From NCBI RefSeq assembly GCF_950295315.1, contig NC_080170.1:91434054-91498053 (forward strand): a stretch of DNA of 64,000 nt, written 5' to 3'. This document shows positions 12,642-25,357 of the stretch, piece by piece (the stretch's first letter is position 1; each line of letters starts with the position of its first letter). Source of the stretch: Erinaceus europaeus (taxonomy: Eukaryota; Chordata; Mammalia; Eulipotyphla; Erinaceidae). The notes beneath the pieces were generated by a model, which saw nothing but the letters and a program-made list of their open reading frames with translations, did no database searches and was not told where the DNA came from. A program made the translations under genes and the position numbers.

Positions 12642-13560
12642 AACTTACAACGTACATGAAGAGCAGAAGAACAACTAAGAATACAGAACAGGACTAAGAT
12701 GAGCTGTGAGTTTTTGGCCCTGGCCCAACCAGCCTCACTTATGCCCTAAAACACGTAATTCAAGGAGGAGAATATTTAAGAGGCTGAATTCCAGTGATAA
12801 ACTGCATTGCACTCCCAACTAGAAACCTGCCTGGTGAGATGGCAGAAGTAAACTGCACTTCAAATTTCAGCAGGAAAAAAAAGGTGTTGTGAATTATCTT
12901 AGGCTGCTGGAATCAGAAAAGTCAGTTGCACCTGTCCTAGAATCAGCACTGTTCTAGTATACAAATAGCAGGCTGCCTAGAGAATGATTCGTCGCCAGCT
13001 AGCAACTATCTGTCCCTGAAGAAGATTTGGAGGTGTGAATTCTGTGCAGGCCCGAGGAATGAATTTGCTGCAAGCTGTTTGTCGCTACCCAAGGCCACAG
13101 AATCAAACTTCCCAGAGAGTGTGTTTTCTGCCACACCTACCCTTGTCCTGTTGGTCAGTGCTATGCCTATACTATGACTACAGAGAAAATAACACCAACA
13201 GGATATACAGATAAGATATCAGAGCACAGTTCCAGTGGCAGTGGGAAAGGAATTGATTATAAACCTAGGCAAAAATCATTTGAAGAAGCAGCTTGCCTTC
13301 AAGTCAGTCATACTGGTAAGTCTGGGCACAGTGCAAGTGTGCATAGCCTTTCCCTGATGTGTCTTGAACTGCAGAGTAGGTCAGAAAGAACCTGGAAGGC
13401 TGTTGGTCCACCCCTTAAAACAGTCAGGGAGCCGTATTATCTATAGACCTACCAATTCAGCACTGCAGCAAGACTTACAAAGACAGGGAACTTGGAGAAG
13501 ATTCATCAAACCGTAGACCACCATAGATGCCACTTTTTGGGCCTTAGCTTTGCTTCCCCC
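12642..13560. other. Unrecognised, GC-richer stretch
   Basis: This stretch has more balanced base composition than its surroundings and matches none of the repeats in the window. It contains a 90-codon open frame at 13174-13446 on the plus strand with no motif I know. It could be an L1 5' region, an old processed pseudogene or unique DNA. No splice-supported exon is evident. Confidence 0.3.
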
Positions 13561-13564
13561 CCCC

Positions 13565-13655
13565 AACATTTTATTTATTTATTAATGAGAAATATAGGAG
13601 GAGAGAGAGAAAGAACCAGACAGCCTTAGCCACTGCGCTACCTCCCAGACTTTTT
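13565..13655 (-). mobile_element. SINE fragment, antisense
   Basis: An AT-rich tail, a GA-rich body and a complement of 'ctgggaggtagcgcagtggc' identify the tRNA-like head and tail of a shortened SINE. Confidence 0.65.
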
Positions 13656-13659
13656 TTTT

Positions 13660-14395
13660 CCTTTCTTCCAAGAAATAATTTATAAAGGCTGAAAATAATA
13701 TTTTAGCTTCCCTGAAAACTGTTTTGATCCTCTGGGTCTCAGAGCAAGGTCTTTTTAGAACAGAATTTGTTTGTCTATATAGTCAGGCTTTGAGGATGTT
13801 TTATTACATATTCATTAGAGAAAACTGCAATTCAGGCAACTCAAGACTTTAAACTTAAACAAACCTCTAACAGCAATGGGATATATTTCCAGACAAAAGC
13901 AATGTCATTTGATGAACAATCAGCTTGTTGTTTATCTTTCTGCTTTGAAAGGAAATGCTAGGTCAATCAAGGACAATTCCAAAAGGGTACTATTATTAAT
14001 GGAAATTAAGTGGTATAAAACACAGAATATGTTTTCTTAAATTATATTCCAAAATGAGATGGAAAATGGTTCAATAATCGCAGAGCTGATATCTGATTTA
14101 AAATATTTTTCTTCATATAATTTAATTTAATCTTTGTTATATAAGAAATTTACAAATTATCAGAAAGATGCTGAAATTAATATGCTTGGTGAAAGATGAT
14201 CCTTTTGATTTTGCTTATGGTTTGTGGTGATTTTCAAGACATGACTTCTTTTTGTTCATATTTGTAAGTCTGTTAGGAGGATGAACTGGTTCATGGAAGG
14301 GTGAAGTGATGAATGTCATAATAACTATGTAATGTGTTTCTATTACTCATTTCCTTAAAGTCTTTTGTTTTTATCAATTTGTCTTTATTTATTTA
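13660..14395. other. Unassigned AT-rich sequence
   Basis: Nothing recognised apart from general AT-richness leading into the antisense L1 tail at 14400. Confidence 0.45.
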
Positions 14396-14399
14396 TTTT

Positions 14400-15705
14400 T
14401 ATTTTAATTTATTTATAAAAAGGAAACACTGAAAAAAACCACAGGATAAGTGAGGTACAACTTCACACAGTTCCCACCACCAGAAATCCGTATCCCATCC
14501 CCTCCCTCTATAGCTTTCCTATTCTTTAACCCTCTAATTGCTTCCCCGCTGAACATGGGCATTGAAAAGTCAATCCATACTCCCAACCTGCCTCTCTCTT
14601 TCTCTAGTGGGGTGGGGTTCTGGGGAATTGAGCTCCAGGATACATTGGTGGGGTTGTCTGTCCAGGGAAGTTTGGTTTGCATCATGATAGAATCTGGAAC
14701 CTGGTGGCTGAAAAAAGAGTTAACACATAAAGCCAAACAAATCATTGACTAATCGTGAGCCTAAAAGCTGGAGTAGTGTACATGAAGAGCTGGGGATGGG
14801 TGGGTGGGTCTCCATTTTGTAGATAGCTAGTAGGCATATTTTAGTTATATTCCAAAGGGTCTGTGGCTATACTAGTTTTTTTTTTTCCCTGAGCCTGAAA
14901 TCTGATATTCAGGTGGATCCAAGTTATTGTCTGGGAAGATGATGTCATGGGTGGAAAAAGGACCAGAAAGATCAGGGAAGAGAGTAACTCCCAAATATGG
15001 AAAAGGTGTATAAATACTGTTGACTGTAAATCCCATCGATTTGATGTGATCTGGGGCCCATATTCAGCTTTGGAGCCTATGTGACTTCTGCATCCCTGTA
15101 GATCTGAGCTCACAGTCTGTGGTCATCAGTAGGAACATTCCAAGTTGCCCCAATATCAGGACCCATCTTCCTTTGGTGTAGCATGGCGTATATTGTCTAG
15201 CCTCCCTTCAGAGGATGGAACAGTCCCTACCTTTATTGATCCAAGGTGAGGGCAAGGTCCTATGGAGGCCCACAAAGGGGTCTATTGTGTTGTTTCTGAT
15301 AGAAATGACCAGTATAAATGGAGAGAGGGATTTATTCGAGGTTTAGGCCCATCATGTCTGTGGGAATCTCAGGACTCCTCGAATAGGGCCCCAGCTGATG
15401 GGGTGACCTGATAATGACTAAATAGTCATCGTTAAAGTATGCCAGTCTCTTCCCCTTATTCAGCTTTTGCAGTCCTTGCTTTGATAAGGATAGCTTGGGA
15501 GTGAGTGAGGGAAGTATATTAGGAAATAAATGAGGAGGGTATCCAAGTCTAAGTAGACACTATTTCATTAGAAACTTCATACTGACTCACTGCGGACTAT
15601 TGTGTACTTTTACTTTCAGGTATATATTTTGCCCTAATTTATTGATATATGTGAACATATGCTCTATCTTATGGGACCTGGTCTATATCTAGGTTTTGGG
15701 ACCCT
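14400..15705 (-). mobile_element. L1 3'UTR, long type, antisense (copy D)
   Basis: Begins with the complement of the L1 A-rich tail and the 'ggggtacaact'-like block and runs back to the complement of 'cccataacctagatata' near 15695. It contains the long middle section. About 60 bp around 14535 (between 'ctttaaccctc' and 'aattgcttccccgc') are deleted relative to copies A and E. Confidence 0.85.
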
Positions 15706-15844
15706 TAAAGTCATTTTAAAGACACATTCAGGTCTTCAAAAAAAAACTTTATATTCCTTAATATGGCAAACAGACCCTCTGTGATAATATTAGCACTTCT
15801 TAACTTTTACCATTGACCATCCCATCTCTTCCCAACTTCTTTTT

Positions 15845-16615
15845 TTGTTTCTTTTTTCTTTTTTAAATTTTTATTTATAAAAAGAAAAGCAGTGACAAAA
15901 ACCATAGGATAAGAGGGGTACAACTCCACAAAATTTCCACCACCAGAACTCCATATCCCATCCCCTCCCCTGATAGCTTTCCTATTTTTTATCCCTCTGG
16001 GAGTATGGACACAGAGTCATTATGGGGTGGATAAGGTGGAAGGTCTGGCTTCTTTAATTGCTTATCCACTGAATATGAACATTGGCAGGTTGATTCATAC
16101 TCCCAGCCTGTCTCCCTCTTTCCTCAGTGGGGTAGGGTTCTGGGGAAGTGGGACTCTAGGACACATTGGTGGGCTCATCTGCCCAGGGAAGGCTGATTGG
16201 CATCATGGTAGCATCTGGAACTTGGTGGCTGAAAAAAGAGTTAACACATAAAGCCAAAGCTGGAAAAAGGGCTAGAAGCTGGATCAGGGAAGAGAGTAGC
16301 TCCCAAATATGGTAAAAGTATATAAATATTGTTGACTGTAAACCCCTTCGATTTGATCTGGGGCCCATATTAAGTTTAGGATCCTATGTAACCTCTGTAT
16401 TCCTGTAGGTCTGAGCTTGTATTCTGTGGTCATGAGTAGGTACGTTCTAAGCTGCCCCAATTTCAGGGTCCATCTTCCTCAGGTGGTAGATAGAGTATGT
16501 TATCCAGCCTCCCATAGGAGGATGGAACATTCTCTACCACTGTTGATCCACATTGAGGGCAAGGTCCTATGGGAGCCCAAAAAGGGGTTTATTGTGTTGT
16601 TCCTGATGAATATGA
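15845..16615 (-). mobile_element. L1 3'UTR, antisense (copy E), internally deleted
   Basis: A second antisense copy begins 140 bp after copy D. It keeps the segment missing from D but has its own deletion of about 200 bp at 16255-16260, where 'aagccaaa' passes directly to 'gctggaaaaagg'. It ends near 16615 within the block equivalent to 'aacaacacaatagaccc'. D and E are therefore separate insertions, not a tandem duplication. Confidence 0.8.
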
Positions 16616-16665
16616 CCATTGACAATTCTTCCCAACTTCTAAGATTCAAGTGTGCATGTGTATAA

Positions 16666-16708
16666 ACACACACACACACACATACACACATACACACACA
16701 CACACACC
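16666..16708. repeat. (AC)n microsatellite
   Basis: A dinucleotide AC run of about 20 units with two T interruptions, directly after copy E. Confidence 0.9.
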
Positions 16709-16974
16709 TCTAATTTCACTTTCTCCTAGATACTTTGTTCTACCGTGTTTCAGTTTGCTATACTTAAATGTTTTCTCTGTTCAAAACTGATGTAGGCAAT
16801 GGTGCTCAAAAATGCAAAGGGACAGCAAAATAAATTCATAAAGTGACAGAAACAATTTCAAGTTTGTTATGGTAAAGCATGTATGGCAGAAACAGGCATG
16901 CCAACAAAGCAGACATCGATTGCCCACCATTGGACAAAAGTTCACTGCTTACATACTTAAAAAATTATTTATGG

Positions 16975-17330
16975 GGGTCTGGGCGGTAGTGCAGCGGGTT
17001 AAGTGCACGAGGTGCAAAGTGCAAGGACAGGTGTAAGGATCCGGGTTTGAGCCCCTGGCTCCTCACCAGGGGTGTCACTTCACAGGCGGTGAGGCAGGTC
17101 TGCAGGTGTCTATCTTTCTCTCACACTCTCTGTCTTCCCCTCTTCTCTCCATTTCTTTCTGTCCTATCCAACTACAGCATCAATGGAAACAATAGCAATA
17201 ACGACAACAACAAGGGTAACAATGGTAACAACGGCAACAACAGCAACAAAATGGAAAAAAATGGCCTCCAGGGGCAGTGGATTCGTAGTGCAGGCACTGA
17301 GCCCCAGTGATGACCCTGGAGGAAAAAAAA
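16975..17330 (+). mobile_element. ERI-type SINE, variant with extended tail
   Basis: The head is as in the 10.1-kb copy (A box 'tagtgcagcgg', degenerate B box 'gggtttgagcccc'). After the caacaa tail it continues with 'aaaatggcctccaggggcag' and a 'gcactgagccccagtgatga' block. That extension is also seen antisense at 29790 and 37400, so it defines a SINE subfamily. Confidence 0.8.
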
Positions 17331-17331
17331 T

Positions 17332-17495
17332 ATTTATTTATTATTGGACACAGACACAGAGAAAGTGAGCGGAGAGGGAGAGATAGAGAAGAAGACAGAT
17401 AGAGAGACACCTGCAGCACTGCTTCACCACTCATGAAGCTTTCCCTCTGCAGATGGGGACCAGGTCCTTGTGAACTTAGCCACTGCCTGGCTCCC
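17332..17495 (-). mobile_element. SINE, antisense
   Basis: A poly-T/AT start, a GA-rich body, 'cacctgcagcactgcttcac' and a complement of the tRNA head ending at 'tgcctggctccc'. It lies tail to tail with the preceding SINE. Confidence 0.75.
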
Positions 17496-18274
17496 ACTTA
17501 CATATTAATTAATGTGATTTTATAGGTAAGAGATTATATTTCCTTTAGAGTTACTTAATAAACTTTTTCTTGTTTTAGCTTTCTCAGTTTACTATGTTTG
17601 CAGGCAGAAGGTAGTCTATGTCTGAGCTCTCCAATGGGGGTAATTTGTTACACCTACATGAGTTAAAAGCAGGAACCCTTTCTGCTAACACTCTTAATTA
17701 AGAGGACTGGAAGCTAGGATTCCGGTCCTATCATGTATCTTCAAGAGATTAAAGACTAGGGAATGAGGTTTCTCTCTGGCTTAGCTATTTGAACTTATGT
17801 ATTTCATCAGCATGGCAAAAAGTCATACTTATAAATATATGTCACAGCAAAAATGACCTATTACCATCATCTGTCTTATCAGTTGAATTATTTTATTTAT
17901 AAATATTACCTTTCAACTAAGTGCCATTTCATAAGATTGCTATGTTTCCTTATTTTTCTATACAAATTTTATCAGAACACTCAACCTCCTGATAACAAAT
18001 GCTTTCTCCAATTGAATGGTAATTCCTTTTTGATTTATGATATTATAATTTATTACTTTACCCTAAATTCCACAATAGTATGTAGGAATCAATTAGTTGA
18101 TCAATGGAGAATGATGGGAGTAAAATCTGTAACTAGCCTTCACAATCCTTTAATCTATATAGTGGATCAAAGCAGGGAAGTTATTAAATAAGATATGGTA
18201 GCAATTTTAGGTAGGGGACCTCAAATTCAGCATACATAGCTTTTTAAAAAATTTTTTAGTGATTTTCTTTATAA
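17496..18274. other. Unassigned AT-rich sequence
   Basis: No recognised element. The 112-codon frame 17853-18191 is low-complexity (Tyr, Ile and Phe rich), as expected of chance translation of AT-rich DNA. Confidence 0.45.
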
Positions 18275-18492
18275 GGTACTTTAAAAAAATCTTTATTTAT
18301 TTATTGGATAGAGATAGCCAGAAATTGAGAGGAAAGTGGGTGGTAGAGATGGGAGAGAGACAGAGAGACAGCTGCAACACTGCTTCACCACTTGCAAAGC
18401 TTTCCCCTGCAGGTGGGGACTGGGGGCTCAAACCTAGGTGCTTGTGCATTATGACATGTGTGCTCAACCAGCTTTGCCACCACCCAGCCCCC
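18275..18492 (-). mobile_element. SINE, antisense
   Basis: It runs from an AT-rich tail through a GA-rich body, 'ctgcaacactgcttcaccac' and 'cccctgcaggtggggactgg' to the complement of a tRNA head at 'gccaccacccagccccca'. It is more diverged than the ERI copy at 18.8 kb. Confidence 0.75.
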
Positions 18493-18835
18493 ACATAGCT
18501 TTTCTTTCAAAAACTCTGCAGTAGTTTCTGACTTTCTAGAGAGCTTTTCTTATTTCTTTTTTTTTTCCCTAAAGGAGTTTCAATCTTTTTTCTGTATCAG
18601 AATTTGATTATTATGTATACTTAGAAGTAAAATCAGAGTTGGTCATAGTCTGTGGATGGAGTCTGGAGACTGTTATAAGCAGTTCTCTGAGACATTTAGA
18701 TTGATTTGGTTAACAAAGTGAGTGGACAAATTACCACTGATTTAAAATAGTAGAATACCATAGCAACAATTCCCAGATATTCACTGAAAGATCCTTTAGT
18801 CAAGAAAACAATTATGTTGAACAGTAATTTCTTTT

Positions 18836-19105
18836 AAAGTTTTTTTTAATTTTAATTTTTTTATTCCCTTTTGTTGCCCTTATTTTATTGTTGTAGTTAT
18901 TATTGATGTCGTTGTTGTTGGATAGGACAGAGAGAAATGGAGAGAGGAGGGGAAGACAGAGAGGGGGAGAGAAAGACAGACACCTGCAGACCTGCTTCAC
19001 CGCCTGTGAAGGGACCTGCCTGCAGGTGGGGAGCCGGGGGCTCGAACCGGGTCCTTGAGCTTAGCGCCACCTGCGCTTAACCCGCTGCGCTACAGCCCGA
19101 CTCCC
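18836..19105 (-). mobile_element. ERI-type SINE with TSD, antisense
   Basis: Complete and little diverged: complement of B box at 'gggctcgaaccgggtcc' and of A box at 'cccgctgcgctacagc'. It is flanked by the direct repeat 'agtaatttctttt' at 18823-18835 and 19106-19118 (13 bp perfect), consistent with L1-mediated insertion. Confidence 0.95.
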
Positions 19106-19119
19106 AGTAATTTCTTTTT

Positions 19120-19522
19120 TTGGAGTGCTGGAGAGATCTGTGATTCTGTGACGGTATCATTTGGGAGAGTTGTGAAAATATACCTACAGATACATAATGA
19201 AGAAACAGTAATTTAATTGTATTAATGGTTGAGAAAGATGAATGGGATCCTCTAAATTTTGGAGAGTATATTTGACCCTGTGTAATTACAGTTTGAGTCA
19301 AAATACATAAATCTTCACATTACACCCATAACAGCTCTGTTGGACAAAATCATGACCTGCCTCATTATTAGATTGGCAAACGCTAGAAGAAGAATTAGAT
19401 TGAATGCTCATTCATATCTTTATGCAACAATAAAGTACTAATGCCCTTTGTACATGCAATAAGACTTGAAATTCCCATTACTACAGATACAGCTCTTTTA
19501 CTTAAGATACTTTGATTTTAGA
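19120..19522. other. Unassigned sequence
   Basis: Nothing recognised between the two TSD-flanked SINEs. Confidence 0.45.
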
Positions 19523-19535
19523 AATATCCTGCTGA

Positions 19536-19723
19536 GGGGATGGATGGTAGCACACTGGGTTAAGTACACATATTACCATGCCTGAGGACCTGGGTTCATC
19601 CCCCCGTTTTCCACCTGCAGAGGGGAAGCTTCACAAGCAGTGAAGCAAGTACTGCAGATATCTCTCTGTCTCTCTCCCTATCTCCCTCTTCCCTCTCAGA
19701 TTGTCTCTTTCCTAACAAATAAC
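19536..19723 (+). mobile_element. Older SINE with TSD
   Basis: A tRNA-like head ('tagcacactgggttaag' for box A and 'gggttcatcccc' for box B), the 'cacctgcagaggggaagctt' block and a CT-rich body. Flanked by perfect 12-bp 'atatcctgctga' at 19524-19535 and 19724-19735. Confidence 0.9.
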
Positions 19724-19739
19724 ATATCCTGCTGAAATA

Positions 19740-20425
19740 TTAATAATCTTATCAAAGATATCACATCTATCTTTCATAATTTGTTAGTGAAATTATTAGT
19801 CAGCTTTCCATTACTTAGTAAAGACTCAATTCTAAAGGAAATATGAAATTCTTTTGGATAAAGAGGTGAGGAAAGATAAATCTAGGACCTAGAATATTAA
19901 CCTACGAAAATGATAATCATCAGGGGACCCCATCAGGGAGATCTGGTAGCATTCAGGGCTGCTCATGTGGGATCACAAGAAGAAGAAATCTTACAGTAAG
20001 GAATATGACAAAAAAGAGATGGAAAAATGTTGAAGATAGATACACTCTCAACTGTGTTCATGTTATCTTCTTAAAATACCTAATAAAAAATGAGGATAGA
20101 ATTAAAAAATTCAGTGTCTCTCATAGACTACGGAAGCAACTTGAAAAGTTTAGGTTTTAAACCAAATTGAAGATTTTCAAAATTTTAGGCAAAATTAATT
20201 TGCAGAAGTAAAGGGACTTGGCATTATGTTTAGTCTTTATCAGTGGGGTCTTCATACCATTTTCTTTTCTTGGAATTTTCCAAAGACATTGAAACCAGAT
20301 TTCTAAGGAACTGTGTTTTGATTAGTTCTCTAGAAGTGTTGAGAATTATGTATTTCACATTTCCAGTGACTTCATTCTCATCTCAACTGACTACATATAT
20401 TTAGAGGAATTTACAAGAATTAAGT
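19740..20425. other. Unassigned sequence
   Basis: No gene or repeat recognised. Confidence 0.45.
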
Positions 20426-20427
20426 AT

Positions 20428-22650
20428 ATGAATGGGATCATCCCATACTCATCTTTATCTTTCTGACTTAGTTCACTTAACATAATTCCTTCTAGCTCCA
20501 TCCAAGATGGGTCAGAGAAGGTGGGTTCATTGTTCTTAATCGCTGCATAGTATTCCATTGTATATTTATACACCACAGCTTTCTCAGTTACTCATCTGTT
20601 GTTGGGCACCTGGGTTGCTTCCAGGTTTTAACTATTACGAATTATGCTGCTATGAACATAGGCGTACACATATCTTTTGGTTGGGTGTTATGTAGTCCTT
20701 GGAATATATCCCTAGGAGAGGAATTACTGGGTCATATGGAAGGTCCACGCCTAGCTTTGTGAGGGTCCTCCAGACTGCTCTCCACAGATGTTGGACCAAT
20801 TTACATTCCCACCAGCAATGCAGAAGGGTTTCTTTTCCCTATAGCCTCTCCAGCATTTGTTGCTGTTGTCCTTTTTGATGTATAAATTATGGTGATGTTG
20901 TGTAAGATACAGTAGATCCTAACAAAGGGAGATTTCAAAGTTAACCCAATTGCCAAATAATGTGATTACAGCATTAATTATCTATTGCCTTCTTAAACCC
21001 TAGACAGCAGGAATCTCCCACTTCCTTAATAGAGCCTATATTTCCCCCAGTCCTGGAACCTCTAGGGTGGGGCTCACTTTCCTGCATGCTTCTTTCAATT
21101 CATACCAAATGACATTGCAGCCACTGATCCCAACCTAATCAATGCAACGAGTACCACCTCAGCATGCTTCACTTCAGACTGTGTCCAGAGACATCAGGCA
21201 TGGAATGTCAACCCTTCAGCCTTATTACTCTGGTGAGACCTTTCCTTTCATAGTATTCTCTAATTCCATTCCAGGTGGTTCACTTCCTAACAAAGTCCCA
21301 AAACCTAAATATAGACCAGGTCCCATGAGATAGAGCATATGTTCACATGTATCCATAAATTATGGCAATATGTATACCTGAAAGCAAAAGTACACAGTAG
21401 TCTGCAGTGAGTCAGTATAAAGTTTCTAATGAAATAGTGTCTACTCAGACTTGGATACCCTCCTCATTTATTTACTAATATAGTTCCCTCACTCACTCCC
21501 AAGCTATCCTTATCAAAGCAAGGACTGCAAAAGCTGAATAAGGGCAAGAGACTGGCATACTTTAACGATGACTCTTTAGTCATTATCAGGTCACCCCATC
21601 AGCTGGGGCCCTATTCGAGGAGTCCTGAGATTCCCACAGACATGATGGGCCTATACCTCGAATAAATCCCTGTCTTCATTGTTAGCAGTCATCTCTATCA
21701 GGAACAACACAATAGACCCCTTTGTGGGCCCCCATAGGACCTTGCCCTCAACTCGGATCAACAAAGGTAGAGAATGTTCCATCCTCTTAAGGGAGGATGG
21801 ACAACATACTCTATTCTACACCTGAGAAAGATGGGTCCTGAAGTTGGGGCAGCTTGGAATGTTTCTACTCATGGTCACAGAATGTGAGCTCAGATCTACA
21901 GGGATGCAGAAGTCACATAGGCTCCAAAGCTGAATATGGGCCCTAGATCAGATCAAATCGATGGGGTTTACAGTCAACAATATTTATACCCCTTTTCCAT
22001 ATTTGGGACCTACTCTCTTCCCTGATCTAGCTTTCTGGTCCTTTTCCCAGTCATGACATCATCTCCCCAGACAATAATTTGGATTCACCTGCATATCAGA
22101 TTTCAGGCTCAGGGAAAAAGAACAAAAAACAACTAGTATACTCACAGGCCCTTTAGAATATAACTAGAATATGCATACTAGCTATCTACAAAACAAAGAC
22201 CCCCCCAATTCTTCGTTTGCACTATTCCACCCTTTAGGTTCATGATTAGTCAACAATTTGTTTGGCTGTATGTTAACTCTCTTTTCAGCCACCAGGTTCC
22301 AGATGCTAGCATGATGCCAAATAGGCTTCCCTCGACAGACTACCCCACCAATATGTCCTGGAGCTCTGATTCCCCAGAACCCCACCCCATAGGGAAAGAG
22401 AGAGACAGGCTGGAAATATGGATTGACTTGTCAATGCCCATGTTCAGCAGGGAAGCAATTACAGAAGCCAGACCTTCTACCTTCTGTATCCCACTTGTCC
22501 TTGGGTCCATACTCCCAGAGTGTTAAAGAATAGGAAAGCTATCAAGGAAGGGAATGGGATATAGAGTTCTGGTGGTAGGAATTGTGTGGAGTTGTACCCC
22601 TCTTTTCCTATGGTTTTGTCAGTGTTTCCTTTTTATAAATAAAATTAAAA
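20428..22650. mobile_element. L1 insertion with 5' inversion (copy F)
   Basis: 20428-20890 is antisense to the C-terminal part of L1 ORF2 (equivalent to 41700-42165); on the minus strand it still reads 'MEYYAAIKNNEPTFSDPSW'-like protein (20576 leftward). From about 20905 the sequence is sense L1 3'UTR (equivalent to 42545 onward, long type) through to the A-rich tail near 22640. About 380 bp of L1 are missing at the inversion joint. I could not identify a TSD. Confidence 0.85.
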
Positions 22651-22689
22651 AATAATATTCAAACACCAAAAAAATAAAATAAGCAATGC

Positions 22690-24620
22690 TAATAATAATC
22701 CTCTGGGAACAGTGGAGTAATGCAGGCACCAAGTCCCAATAAAGCCCTTGTGTGGCAAGTGTTGTAAATAATGTTCAATTAAAATTACTGGTCTGGCAAA
22801 AGTTAAGGAGTTGAAGCATGGTGAGCAGCCAATAGTATGGCAGCAGCGCAACACCTACACCCTGCTCCCTTCTTTTATACCTGAGGCAGAGCTGTCCCCT
22901 CCATCCTTGGGCCAGTTCAGGGCTCACAGTCTCCTCATTGTCTAAACAGGGAAAAGAAGAAAATCAGAGTGTCAATGTTAGAGGATCAGCAAGCTCTGCA
23001 AGTAGGTGTTATCGGCACCTAAAGAATACAGAACTAGTCGGCAGAGGCAGCTATAGAGCATAACAATTTATAGGAAATGTTGTACTACGTTGTTCTATTC
23101 ATGCTCCTTTGAATAGAAGACCTTTTTCTTACACAAGGAAAACAAGTTGTTATTGATTCAAATGTGATATGGAAGTTTTAAAAATGAAGGCTTATGTGTA
23201 GCCTTTAGAAGGTTAGAGATAGTTTGAATTGAGATAGTAATTCAAACACTTATGACATATGTGATTTAGGTCAGTGAAGCCTCTCTCAACTTCATTTTCC
23301 TTATGTCAGAAATGAGCCCATCTAGAATACTGGGAAATCAAGGATGTATTAGAGTTTATTCCTTACTATCCATTTGAGTTATGGAGGCTATGGGAGTGTG
23401 GGGGAAGGAAGAAGACTAGTTAATAAAAGCATAAAAGATAGCTGAGTGATTTCAAGTACCTGGATGAGTTGGAGAGTACAACTGTGCACATATGAGTATT
23501 TTGAAAAGTTTGAAGAACAGAGGTAGGTTAGAAATGGGAGTCAGAGGCTTAAGAGGAAGAAATGTGTTGAGAGTTCCATGAATGGCTTGACAAACTAGGG
23601 AAAAGGTAGAAAGCACAGACTGGCTCAAGAAATAAAAATGCATTAGCTCACAGGGTGGTTTGAGCAGAGTCTATTAAAAGTCATGTAATATGAAGCATTT
23701 AAAAAAAACTATAAAGCCCTTACTAATATTTCTAATTTTATGTTGTGGTATCATAATGATGAAACAACTACAGTGATCCTTGTCAAGATTAACTCCATCA
23801 GGGAGCAACTAAACAGCTGTCTTACCTCTTACCCAGGGGAAGATGCACTTGGCATTCATGGAAAACTTGCCTTTTTTTTCTCTTCTTGTGTCTGACACTC
23901 TGAGACTCAGGGCATTCACCTTCTGCTTTGATCTCTGGATGTTTTTAGTGAATCCTCCAATTCCCAACCATAAAGGCTAATGCAGTAGCAGGACTTCAGG
24001 CATTTTTCATCAAGAAATCTCTCAACTCCTGTAACCTAATGTTAAAAAAATGTATTTCTGAAGGGCAAAGTTATTTTTTTCCCCATTCTCTTATTTGTTG
24101 AGTGCTTTGTACTGGTGGGATGATGTGCTTATTTTCCATTATCATAAATTGAATTGTTGGAGAATATGTTCTCATTCCCCCCCCCCCCCGGATACAAAAC
24201 TACATTTAGAATAGGCTGTCCTTAGCAAGTTGCTGGCTTCCCTTTTGTTGATGAGTTTTCTGAATTTCTCTGCCTGTTTGATTCTATTATGCTTTTTTAA
24301 TAGCCTTTCATTTTCTCAAACATTACTGGTCACTTCACTGTCCAGTGGATTGTTTCTTACAACAGGTAAACATTCAACTGACAACCATAGAGGAATTGTG
24401 TGCTAAGGATCACTCTTTTTTGGATTAGCTCTAAAATCCACTTATTGTTGTTTTTTTCTTTTTCAATAATTTCTTTCTGCAATATTTCTTTTCCTCATTC
24501 AGTAAAGTTGCACAGATTCCTGAGAAGCATATTCCCCTTTCGTTTAACCTGTTATTTCAGGTGTTCTATTAATGTGCCTCAGTTCAGAAACATAAAGTGG
24601 AGTGGTCATCTTAACCTCAT
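22690..24620. other. Mostly unassigned; small SINE and MIR scraps
   Basis: 22690-22750 resembles the extended tail of the variant ERI SINE. 23262-23325 ('ttaggtcagtgaagcctctc', then 'cattttccttatg') resembles a MIR core, sense. A 13-base C run lies at 24177-24189. No gene is supported by the short frames in this stretch. Confidence 0.45.
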
Positions 24621-24623
24621 TTT

Positions 24624-24893
24624 CTAAATATTTATTTATTCTCTTTCATTGCCCTTGTTGTTTTATTGTTGTAGTTATTGTTGCTGTCATTGTTGGATAG
24701 CACAGAGAGAAATGGAGAAAGGAGGGGAAGACTGAGAAGGGGAGAGAAAAATAGACACCTGCAGACCTGCTTCACAGCTTGTGAAGTGACTCCCATGCAT
24801 ATGGAGTGGCAGAGGCTTGAACCTGTATCCTTCTGCTGGTCCTTGCATTTCGCGCCTCGTGAGCTTAACCCGTTGCACTACCTCCTGACTCCT
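24624..24893 (-). mobile_element. ERI-type SINE with TSD, antisense
   Basis: AT tail, 'ttgttggatagcacagagag', the GA-rich body and the complement of the A box at 'cccgttgcactacc'. Flanked by 'aacctcatttt' at 24613-24623 and 24897-24907. Confidence 0.9.
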
Positions 24894-24907
24894 CTCAACC
24901 TCATTTT

Positions 24908-25351
24908 AAACAGTTACTGCTGGGCCCACAAAATAACTCACTTGGAAATAACTCTTACTTTGTCATGGGCACAAGTTATATTTTTTTTAATGACATGTTC
25001 CTTTAAGGTACTGAAGCTTTATTTGTGTATTTATTTCACATCTTGATGTTTTGAGTAAACTTGAAAAGGGTGGGCATGAAGCATGTTTTGATGGCTGTCA
25101 GTCCCTCCTCTAGGTCCCACAGGAGGTTCTGTATTTGGCAAAATAAGTGTGTTCAGTGTAGATATTTTTTATGCATAATTTAATGGGATCTATTAATACA
25201 GGTGCATTTCTTATGACTTTTTGAGAAATAAGATTTGATTTTAATATTAACTTTTAAAAGTGATGGGCTAATCTAAAAATATATCTTTAGGTTTTATTGA
25301 CATATACACAGGTGCTAAGAGTTAGGAGGCTCCTGAATTCTGTTTTGGATG
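24908..25351. other. Unassigned sequence
   Basis: No recognised gene or repeat between the SINE and the solo LTR. Confidence 0.4.
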
Positions 25352-25357
25352 TGGGAG

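Noticed and set aside
14400..16615. Copies D and E as a tandem duplication
   Set aside because: They have different internal deletions and different 5' truncation points, so they are independent antisense insertions.
16500..16703. Cys/Val-rich 67-codon frame at the (AC)n run
   Set aside because: Produced by translation of the microsatellite and an L1 3'UTR end.
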